Shown here: piece after piece, positions 12,429-22,500 of the stretch
Layout: the number at the start of each line of letters is the position of its first letter
How positions within the stretch are numbered: the first letter of the stretch is position 1
NCBI GenBank assembly: GCA_001931875.2
Contig: MSJH02000810.1
Coordinates: 970,424-1,034,423, forward strand
DNA length: 64,000 bases
Source of the DNA: Byssochlamys sp. IMV 00236
Lineage: Eukaryota; Ascomycota; Eurotiomycetes; Eurotiales; Thermoascaceae
Direction: 5' to 3'
The notes under the pieces: generated by a model
What the model saw: the letters and a program-made list of their open reading frames with translations, nothing else
Databases searched by the model: none
What the model was told of the DNA's origin: nothing
Made by a program: the position numbers and the translations under genes

Positions 12429-12846
12429 CTTGAATGTTGGAGATGCGCAGCCGCTCGAGACGAGTTGTTGTCGGTTGGCGTTGGGTGGTTGAGTCGAATC
12501 GTCTTTGCGGCGAGCCGATCGTGAGACTGACACAATTGTGGTGCGGTGCGGGCCTCGCTAAAGTGCGGCACGTGACCCCGTCTGCCCTTGGCCGTCGACT
12601 GACATCAACTTCCATCTGCTATACTGACAACTCGAAGACAGTAGTAGACGGTGCTGTCGTTGATTCTACAAACAGGATTTTGGAGATCATCTATTGATGC
12701 ATTTGATGTATTATTCTTAAAACTCTCCACACATCTATGTTCTCGTCGTATCCTCAATCTCTTCACCCTTCTTCCCATTCCTCTAAGTATGTGCTCACCC
12801 ATCCAAAGATAGCACTGACTGCGACTGGCTGTTTGGGTTCTGACAC
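12429..12846. promoter_or_regulatory. Promoter region of rpl24 and 3' end of the next minus-strand gene
   Basis: A 418-bp gap. The part next to 12429 should drive rpl24; the part next to 12846 is 3' UTR of the cysteine-rich gene. No specific factor site was recognised. Confidence 0.4.
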
Positions 12847-14381
12847 CTACTCGTGCCAGTCGCAAGGTGCCCACGGATCGGGCTTGCACACCTATAAGCA
12901 CTGTCAGATCTACCTCTTATGTTTTAAAGACCATTTCCAACCTACCTTACACTGGATGTCCCGGCATCCTACTATCGGGCAAGCGCCGCAACACTCGGGG
13001 CATACGAACTTGCCGCAGCCCCCAGGAATGGAGCACTTCGAAAATGTGCTTACATCTTTGGCCAAGGGACCAAAGCAGTCGATAACAGCGAGGAGCTTTC
13101 GTGCATCCTCCCGTTTCCTGATCCAGCTGGCCTTGGTGTTATACGTGCGACGTGCTGCTTCATATATACAGCACGGCCTCTGGCATACCGCACACGGCGA
13201 GGTACATACGATACACCTCAGGTTTTTGGCATACCAATGCCGGTCATCGTGAACTCCGCGCGTGGGCTCGTCGCCGTCCAGCGAGTGTAGAATCACCTGG
13301 GTCCCGGTGACCTGTCGGACGTACTCCAGCTATGATCCTATTACTAAAGTACAGGGCAGGAAAAGTAGATGCAAGACTTACTTTTCCTTGGAGTGCGCAG
13401 CCCTGCAAAGTGTCGTCACCCTCCCCTAAGAGAAGTTGGCCTTGGCCGGTCAGATAATACGTGATAGTATTCTCATTGTAGGAACTCACCATGCTTTGTC
13501 TTTCCCCCGAAGCTGCGCCTCTTTATTGACATTTTGTCCTTTGTGACCTTCTTCCCCCTTTCCAACCTTTTGCGGGCCATTTCCGCAAGTAATTGTCCCC
13601 CTGTGGCATTTAGAGGTATGCCCGACGTATTTTCATCTCCTGGGTTCGAGGGTATCCCTCTGTGTGACAGATCACCTTGCCCCTCGGCTTCGGTCTTCCT
13701 CGTCTCCAAGATCAGCTTACGGGATCCAGGAACCCTCCATGATGCTGATTGAGTGAAGCCTAATGGTCGTATGTCATCTGTAGCATCAGACTTCAATGAG
13801 CCCTGTTGATAATATCGTCTGAGACATTCTGGGACGAGGTCCCCAGAAGGAAGACGTACGATGACTGTATTAGAAGGCCTTTGACATGATCCTGGAAATT
13901 GTTGCTGACGTGTGTTGCCGCCTTCAGACACAGCCCTGTTAGTAAAGGGGAAAGTAAACCTTTGGCGGTTAGGAACCCTTGAGTATGGCACTTCTCCAAC
14001 TATATTTGGGGCTGTTGTACGGGTAGTCTGGCCGAGAACTTCGAAGCGCCCATCGGTCGTACGTGAACGAAGTCTCAACGACTGAAACTTCGGAAGAAGG
14101 CTTTCCGGTGATTTCACGTGCTTCATGAATCTATTTGAGAGGCTGTGATGAACAGGGGAGCTCTTCTGGACATGATTGTGCCTTCTCGCGGATGCTTCGC
14201 TGCCTTTCTTCATCGGTTCCGCTATTTCTGTTTTCGATTGTAGAATTGGTGTGCTTGTCTTCGCAGGTTGAGTATTTCCTAAGCTCTGTCGATGAAATCG
14301 TGACCCTTTTCTCACCATATTGCGTGGGAATTCCTTGTTTGGACCAGGATCAATGGCAATTGATCTGTTTAGAGTCTCCAT
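12847..14381 (-). CDS. Unrecognised protein with a C-terminal cysteine-rich (probable zinc-binding) domain
   Basis: I do not recognise the family. A consistent four-exon model on the minus strand is 14381-13490, 13425-13382, 13329-12946 and 12891-12847 (454 residues). The introns of 64, 52 and 54 nt have GT-AG ends and CTGAC-type branch points, and all phases agree. Residues 1 to about 300 are basic and Ser/Arg-rich, probably disordered. The C-terminal 110 residues hold about 19 cysteines: a CxxCxxxCxxC cluster then CC, a basic linker, then GGCGKFVCPECCGACPIVGC and a tail ending APCDWHE. The spacing suggests several Zn ions, RING- or DNL-like, but fits no domain I know. The start is uncertain: the frame is open upstream to 14543 without an ATG, and an AG acceptor there hints at further 5' exons, perhaps joining sequence near 14890-15010. 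Confidence 0.65.
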
Positions 14382-15157
14382 GTCCCCTTTAATGGAGTGG
14401 AATTTATGTCCAAATTTCCAAGACTGCCACCAGGAGCGATACGATTCGCATTCCGGGGTCTGTCGACAGTTGTCTGATGCGTTACTGTTGAAGGACAGTG
14501 TCAAGAAGAAGTGTTTCAGATATGAATACTTGGAAAGCTGCCTTTACGGGGACAACTATTCTGATTCTTGAACTCAGGAGATATGACTTTCAGTGTCGAG
14601 GTGTGAATTCCAAGCTGATTAAACAAAGGTGCAGTTCATAGGAAAATGAACGAGTAGTACTAATATCTAGCTGATCTAGGTTGTATCCCGAGAAGCAAGT
14701 CTCTTTGGAGTTCTGGGATAGCCACCCTTGGACCAGACACAAGAAGGCTTACTGCCATTCACAAAGTAAATTCAAAAGAAGAATTCATAAGAAGAATGAG
14801 CCCTCAGAAAGAGGAGCAGAAGGTGCAAAGACAACGCCGATACATATGTTTGTCACAACGAATAAGTGACGTTGGCGTTACCACCCCTGTGAATACCAAG
14901 TGAATATTCCTAACCTTGAAGAAAAGCGTTCGAGTTGACGGAAAGTCCAAAAGTTTGTCTGGATTTAGATCCAGTGCAGATAAAGGACCTATGTCTTGCT
15001 GGAGAGTGGACTGTAAAGCCCGTGGAAAACTCGCGTGCTAGCTGCACGGGAAGAACTGGCACACGAATCGCTCCTAGGAGTTTGAAGAGACGTTTTTATG
15101 CGTAGGTTTGTTCCGCTGGCTCGAGTAACATGCCGAAGAAGCCGGTGCGTTGACCTT
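14382..15157 (-). other. Possible unresolved 5' exons of the cysteine-rich gene
   Basis: On the minus strand a stretch at about 14913-15015 reads like coding sequence (LQSTLQQDIGPLSALDLNPD, then KLLDFPSTRTLFFK) and is followed by a possible donor GTTAGG. It begins just after an AG acceptor (CTTTACAG). I could not join it in phase to the exon starting near 14543 or to the Arg-rich gene at 15158-15994, so it is left as a candidate exon. It may mean that both flanking gene models belong to a single gene. Confidence 0.35.
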
Positions 15158-15994
15158 CTAACCAACACTGCGACGTCTCCTGACACTTAGACTGTTGTTA
15201 TCTCTCCGCCGCGATCCAAGGTGACGATGACGCGGGCGTCCTCTCTCCTCAAGGACGTCATTGGGAGGTTCTGGTTCCACGGCGCTCAGCTTCACTCTCA
15301 TTTCAATATCATGGTCATAATGGTGCCTAAACTTACCGTTGCGTACAACACTGAATGAGGGGGTTGAGCTTGGGTGACTAGAATTGGTTATTAAATTTCC
15401 CTGATCTTTGGTTGAGAGTCTGACTAACACTGAACGAGGCGCATTTTCGAAATTCATATGCTCTTCGGGGGAGCTTCTGTGCTTGATTGCTGCGAGGATA
15501 CGGATCAGCAATTCACTGCAATTCTGCTTCCATTTGCCCAGCTGGTAGGCAAATTTGCCGGTTATCCCGCATCCACAATCATCATAGCTTGGGTCTCTAG
15601 CTTCCCCGAGAGAAGAGAAGAAACGTTCGTAAACGCGTTGTCTGCCTTCTAGGGACTCAAGTTGGAGACGTGCGGCACGAATACGGCGACGACGATCCCT
15701 CGAACGGCGAGCGGATCTGATCTCGCGGAGTCCCCCCTGATTATTTATAGCGTTAGTCCAATCGTGTGTCAGTCATCATATGGGAACTATTGGCCTACCA
15801 CGCTAGCATTAGGGTAGTCGAAAACTGCAGGAGTCGGCGGCAGAGCAGTGATTCGTTCTCCCTCGCTGATATCGGTATTTCCATGGGCTAAATGGAGTGA
15901 AGTCAGTCCACATCATTTGGCCATGGGCAAAGGGGGAAATATAGCCTTTGCTATACTCGGCGGGCTCCTCGGTACCTTGATCCATGACGCTCAT
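15158..15994 (-). CDS. Unrecognised protein with an arginine-rich segment
   Basis: I do not recognise the family. The 5' model is sound: exons 15994-15976, 15887-15799 and from 15736 on, with introns of 88 and 62 nt carrying CTGAC or CTAAC branch points and phases that agree. The protein begins MSVMDQAHGNTDISEGERIT, has the strongly basic segment REIRSARRSRDRRRRIRAAR at about residues 39-58, then a helical stretch and a cysteine pair in YDDCGCGITGKFAYQLGKW. The 3' end is uncertain: the frame can be read to a stop at 15158 (about 229 residues), but a strong donor GTAAGT at 15336 suggests it may splice onward. The first intron uses donor GTACCG; a 58-nt alternative would need a non-canonical GC donor. 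Basic composition suggests nucleic-acid binding, which is only an inference. Confidence 0.5.
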
Positions 15995-18128
15995 ATGCAG
16001 TCGGAGGTCTCCTCGAAGTGATTGTCCGAAGCGAAGATAGATCTTTGTTCCTCTTGTTCCTCAGTACCGTGACACGTACTCAAGGCTCACTGACCGAAAG
16101 GAGTCAAGGGATTTGAGATCGAGAGAGAGAAAAACTAGAGACTGAAAGAGCGTTACACGTTCGTTCACGACACACGTCCAGAAAGACCTGTCTATTCTGG
16201 AGGCCAACTGAGTTCAAGGATGTCTGCCAGAATTTGGAGATAAGTCCGCATGAAATATGACTCTATATCCAGTCTGAATGCAGATAACAATCGTCAGAGG
16301 TGAGCGAGTCCGATGCAGACTGCGGCCAAGCCTAGCTGTATGCAGAGAAAGAGACCCCTGAGGAGAAATGGGAGAGAAGAACAGAGGCGGAGGGGTAGAG
16401 GAACACTCATGCCTAGATGTCCTACGTGTGGATCTACGTGGACAATAAGGGTTAGCATCGATTATGTCGTCAATCGATTATGTCGTCGATATCATCGGGG
16501 TCAACAGATTGTATACAAAGCGGCAGATCGTGATCTCAGGTGCGTAAACGACCGGGGTGAATCCAGAAAATACAGATCCATATAACAGTTTCACATTACA
16601 GGGGACCGAAATGCACTAACTGGAACAAAGGAGTCCTATATATACCTACTGTTGTTCATAGAGAGGTCAAATCTAGCTCTATATCGAACACCACACGCCA
16701 GAAATCCAGGAAATGAACGATATTTATGCACTACAGATGACACTGACGTGCGTAGGATTGTCTCTTTGTCAGCATTGGCAGTTTAATGCCACTGGAATAG
16801 CATTTAGCACAGATGATCGTCAATGTAGGATGAGTTCTACATGTATTGAATCAGATCAATCATCCTAGCATGCAGAATTTCCAGAGTCAGGACTTAGGGG
16901 AAGGAAATAGAGAAAGCTTGAGCATGGCATATCTGGGACACCGACGAAATCAAGCGAGCAACAGCATATCATATCAGTTTTCCATAGGCGTCCACTTCGT
17001 ACACTTCCTCATGGCGTCTTGTAGCTTCTTGGTACCATAAGACTGCTTATCTACTATCTTAGCCATGGTCTCTATACCATAGTCTGGTATGCAGTCACCA
17101 AGATTGCTCTAGATGACTTGGGTCGGCGCGCTATTCCAGAATCCAGAATCCTCATTGAATTAGTGGTCACTATTCGTAGTTTTTCTGGTTTGAAAATGTT
17201 CTATACACAGGCAATTTATTTCATTTATAGGTAGGTATTATCTGCCATCAAAAGTACTACTGTCCTGGGGTAACGGAACAATAACATCTATCTAGAACCA
17301 TGGAGGTTAGGAGTCTACGGGAAATAGAGGAACCCTTCACACAGAAAGTAAGGCAAGCTTATCATGTATCGTGGGATGAAACCCCCAGAAGAAATAGTCT
17401 AAGGAGGTAAACCGGCAAGTGTGTATGATCTAGAGATGTAATATCTTAGATACAGCTCATTCTCCAGCACTGGTAACTTCTGCTATATCAATATATTCGA
17501 GCTCTACGGTTCTACGCGGAGTCATACGACGTCATCTTACAACTCTAGGTATCTCTAACTCTCAGAAAAGAGAAGGTGCAGTTATGGCCATCCCCAACAA
17601 CATTCCCTTATATGGGAATCTGGACAAGATATTGTAAACATGGACCGGTAGATTCTACGTGAGAACCATGAAACTAGCTACATAACATAACTAAACCGCA
17701 AGGCTCCCCAACAGCTCTTGGTACTGTGCAAGTTCGGAATCGAGGTTTAGGCTAGAAATTTCTGGGAGGATATGCCCGATTTACGAGACAAAGAGAAGCA
17801 AAACAGGACATTTCCTGCTTAACGCCTCAAGCCGGCAAGGTCGGGGAACATGGGCAAAATAGCAAAAGTAAAAGAAAATTTCAACTCTTTTTTTAACACC
17901 GCCCCGTCCCACAGCAAAAAAAGATGACCATCCATATGGCGTACTCGATAACTCTAAAAGCGTAGCAAAGTATGTAGATAGAAAGTAGAATGGTTCAGAA
18001 GGCGCTGAGGAAATGTCTTTCACTTAATTGGAACCGGATAGGTCTTGGTTGTTTTCGTGATCACATCAGAGGTCGTCGATATGTTTCTAGTAGTCGCGAC
18101 TGGTTTAAGAAGAACAATAGTCTGGGCT
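15995..18128. other. Intergenic region, no gene recognised
   Basis: About 2.1 kb. It holds the promoter of the Arg-rich gene at the left and the ubc13 3' UTR at the right. A 15-bp unit ATCGATTATGTCGTC is tandemly duplicated near 16458-16488. The small frame at 16313-16585 has no recognisable features. Confidence 0.5.
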
Positions 18129-18752
18129 CTAGGTCATAGCGTGCGTCCTCGTCCACTCCCTAGCAGTCTGAATGGCTGCAGGCTCGTCTTCCTTCCAACG
18201 CTGGGCAACGTCATTTGCGAGAGGATCATCTGGGTTAGGAGCTCCAAGCAGAGCCTGGATAGAAAGGAGGATAGTGCGGATCTGCAAAGCCGGTGACCAG
18301 TTGTCTTGATAGATGTTAGTCTCATACCACTGGAACAAGAACAATTACCGGAAGTCTTACTCTTCAGCACATCCAAGCAGATTCTACCGAGTCGGTCAAT
18401 GTTGGGATGATAGATCTTCGTAAGGAAGCGGATCTTGGGAGGAGTCATAGGGTAGTCGTCTGGCAAAAACAGCTCAAGCCTAAAGATACCTCCTGCATCG
18501 GGGTCAGCTGGAATCCCCCAATGAATTTCTACATTGGAACACCTACCTTCGTAAGGAGACTGCGCGGGTCCATGGATCGTGACGTCGAAATATCGCAGAT
18601 TATCTTCATGAGGCACAGCATTGATTCCAGGGACCCTGTGAGTATTCCGTCAGTGAGCAAAAGCTCCTAGAATGATTGCTGATACTGGATATAACTCACG
18701 GTTCCGCCATTAGGCGTTCCGTCTCCTTCACTATTCTCTTTGGCAAGGCCAT
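18129..18752 (-). CDS. ubc13: Ubiquitin-conjugating enzyme E2, UBC13 type
   Basis: Four exons on the minus strand, 18752-18700, 18635-18547, 18492-18361 and 18304-18129, encode 149 residues, the usual UBC13 length. The UBC fold is complete: [17 protein letters not shown], then [15 protein letters not shown] with the catalytic Cys86 and the HPN motif, then [20 protein letters not shown] and [13 protein letters not shown]. With an MMS2-type partner this E2 makes Lys63-linked ubiquitin chains used in postreplication DNA repair and endosomal signalling. The MMS2 partner is not in the window. The introns are 64, 54 and 56 nt; the last has a CTAAC branch site. It is divergent from the gene at 19588 with 835 bp between start codons. 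Confidence 0.95.
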
Positions 18753-19587
18753 TTTGTCGGTATAAAGGACGGTTCAAACAGCTTAGAACGAATAAGCTGT
18801 TAAGACAGCGAATGTTGCTTTACAATAAAGCAACAAGTTCTTCCCTTCCGAAGCTGCGGATTTTGTCCCCACTCTGCAAGAGAAGCAGTGCACCTCCGAA
18901 TGTGCTGGACGTCACCAGTTGTGGTGCAATTTAAGCTCTTTCTAAAAGAGTGAGTTATGGATTATGGTGAATAGATGGCAGACGTGAAGCTGATAAGATA
19001 TTACCAACAGCAGCTCCGCCAGACTTCTTCAAGGTGAGGAACGTAACAGAGGAGGGGCATCCAGCTCTGGTCTGTTCCGCCTCCCGTAGTACAGCCCACT
19101 ATCTATCCGGTGGCCGATACGAGCTTTATGTGCAGAAGATATCACGTGCGGTGATCCATGCCTTCTCCACAATGTTGACCGATTATCCCCATACAATCGC
19201 TGAAGCTCGGACTTCATCTTCAAAAAGGTTATGTTGACTAGATCAACCATTTCCTTTTACTCAATTGCACCATAGCTTTGCCCAATGCACTTGCGAATAT
19301 CTGATCTCCCCATGTTCTTCTAGGTACCACGCATCTTCCGTTTTATTTTCTGGGCCGCACGATGAAAACCCATCACCAAAGCGACTGGATACCAGGATCA
19401 GCCTAGCCTCACTATCGAATACTGCAACGGATAATCGATATGAGACAGCCGCACATGGCTTCTTTCCACGGCTCTCTACCTTCGTATTCGCTCTGCCGTG
19501 GCGATCGATCGGCATCTTGAGGGTCCCCGTACTCACAACTGCGGCCTTACGGAACGGCATTGTATCTAGAGGAGGCAGACTGTCAAA
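18753..19587. promoter_or_regulatory. Shared divergent promoter region of ubc13 and the SEA-complex gene
   Basis: The 835 bp lie between two divergent start codons. A frame overlapping the right part (19265-19867) is a shadow of the large gene and its leader. No specific site was recognised. Confidence 0.45.
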
Positions 19588-22500
19588 ATGTCTAGCCCGG
19601 CAGATTCAAAGACGTCGAAGACGGTGGCTTCAGCCTTTGAGAGTCCAACCTTTGGCGAAGACAGTTCGTTCCATGTGGAGCAGCCAGTCGGCTCCGCGTC
19701 AATATCTCCGTGTGGGCGCGATGTCGTTCTTGCCTCGAAGGAAGGCCTCCATATCATCGACCTTGATTCTCCTTACTCGCCCCCTCGATATCTCCCTCAT
19801 CATACACCCTGGGAGGTTGCAGACGTACAATGGTCACCGTTCGCGGTGCGCGATTACTGGGTTGTGAGTACGTCGAACCAGAAGGCACTGGTATGGAACT
19901 TGGCCATGAAGTCGCATGAGAACTCCATTGAACATGTACTACACGCTCATTCCCGCGCAATCACGGATATCAACTTCTCGGCTCATCATCCGGACACGCT
20001 TGCTACTTGTGGTGTTGATAGTTTCGTGCATTGTTGGGATCTCCGGACTCCTGCAAGACCTGTCGTATCATTCTCTGATTGGTTTGCTGGTGCAACTCAA
20101 GTCAAGTGGAATAGACAGGACCCCCATGTAATTGCAAGCTCTCACGATAAATTCCTCAGAATCTGGGACAAGAGAATGGGTGCAACGCCGATCAAGTCTA
20201 TTGAGGCGCACAGCACAACGATTTACGGCGTTGACTGGAACCGAGTTCGTCCTGGGGCGGTTACTACCTGCTCCCTAGACAAAACGATCAAATTCTGGGA
20301 TTACACTGCTGAAGGTGAAGTCCCCGAAAAGGTAATCAAGACACCGTTTCCGGTTTGGCGGGCTAGGAACACACCTTTCGGCTGGGGGGTGTTAGCTATG
20401 CCGCAGCGTGGAAACAGTGATCTCCATCTATATAGTCGTCGAACGCCTGAAGGAAACCAAATATTTGACCCGAACCAGACCCTTTCTTTGGTCCATAGCT
20501 TCCCCGGCCATAAGGGCCAAGTCAAGGAATTTCTATGGAGAGCTCGTGGATCTGTCATGGATGGCATCGACCACAGAGATTTCCAACTTGTCTCCTGGGG
20601 CACTGACAGGGAACTCCGCTTGCACAGGGTCGATCCGGAGGTATTAAGGGCTGTTGGATATGAGAAAGGAAAATCGTTTGTCCCGACCTTGAACATCACG
20701 CGCAAAGGTGCCGTATACAAGACCTACCGTGATGAGCCTCTGGACCAGGATTTTACCGAATTATTTGAGTCTGAGCCTGCCCTGTCGTCAGGACCTCGGA
20801 CTACAGGTCAACATCGCCCACGGACCGGCGGAGGCATAGCCATGAATAATGTCTCGCTGCGTTCTGCTCGTCCGTGGACACAGGGTGGCCAGCTGGATTC
20901 AAGAGTCGGCATGCAAACACGCTCCAATATCAGGGCCGATACGAATCCCATCGCTTGGATGCGGGGTGTAAAAATATCCGGCTGGGACATCGAGACTCTC
21001 GGTGACGAAATAACACATGTAGGAGAGAGATTCACTAAAGTTGTCTTTGAGTCTGTCGATATCAGACAGCGCAAGACAACGGTTTCACTCCATGGGCCAT
21101 GGGGGCCCGAAGGAGCTTCTCTATTCTTGAAGGTGGACATCAAGTTTCCCAGCGAATATCCCCGAAGTGCTATCCCGACCTTCAATATTCAAAGGACGAC
21201 ATCGGTAACTGATCAGCTGGCGAACAAAATTGCCTCAGAGCTACGCACGATCGCAGAAATTTATCTTGCGAAGAAACGTGGTTGTCTAGAAGGCGTACTG
21301 CGATATCTACTAGGAGAGTGCAATCTCGAAGAAAGCGTCGCCTGGGTTCTCGGTGAGACTGCAGAGACAGTCAAGTCGCCAGTCACGGGCACAGTGGAAG
21401 GCGAAGAATCAAGTGACGAAGATGAAGAGGTAGGCCAATTCCAGAACCAGGATCTGGGTATGAGCTCCGAGCTTCTTCGACCGGTGAACGCGAATGTCAT
21501 GGTCCCCGTTGCGAAGGCATGTGGTGCGCTTTGGGCCAACGATGGTCGACTTGTCTGCTTCTTCCCACCCAAAAAGGACAGGCAGAGTGCTGTGTTTGAT
21601 ACCCTTGGCTTCAGCGCCATGACCAGGCTGTCTCGAGCCGACAAAGTCTTTGAAGGGTTCGGTCGCCTTCAAACGAGCTCACCGGGTCCAAGGACAACGA
21701 CCGGTACTGGCACGGGCACGGGCACGGGAACGAATACCATCACAGACGATGGCACCTCAGACTATTCCGACGATTCCTCCGTCGCATCATCGAGTTCATC
21801 CGGGTCCTCGGGCCTTCTTACAGGCCTCCCAAGTCGTTTTCCGGCGCCCCAAACCTGGCGTAGTGCCGGAAGTCTGGGATTCCGTCAGGCACGTTCTACA
21901 GACAACTCCCAGAAATCTACGAATGGCGGTGGTCCTCAGAGGTCATCGGATGCACCGCAGAACATCATTTCGATCCACGATTTTAACTACCTGTTGCCAG
22001 CAAAGAGGGAGTTGGCTGTCCAGTATCGTATCTTTGGGAAGGGTGCTGATGTTTGTGCTCATAACGCAGCTGTGGCCGCAGATGCAGGATACCACGACCT
22101 AGCTCAAGTCTGGGGTCTGATTAGACTGATACTGCACAATCAGGTCCCCAACGAGCCAGAGCTTCAGGCTGATATTCCTACGATCGCAAGACTTGCAACT
22201 ACTGGTGACATGAAAAGAAAGGATAGTGGGGTCGATTTGAGCTACGATAACCCCAAGGCCTCACCAGATGTTGCAACCTCTAGCAATATCCGATGGGGAG
22301 AACACCCGCTCGGTGGTCGCTGGCTTGTTCCTGCCCTCTTTGATCACTTCGAAAGGATCGGAGATGTGCAAATGCTTGCGATGCTTTCTTCCATTTTCCA
22401 TGAATCTGGGACTAGGAGGAATGCTTCTCCTAGACTGCATCGCCGAGATAATACAACATCTGCCCATATAGAGGACCCTAGTTTCTCTTTGGACTTCAAC

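Noticed and set aside
15888..15946. GC-AG intron in the Arg-rich gene
   Set aside because: A GT donor 30 bp upstream gives the same reading frame, so a non-canonical donor is not needed.
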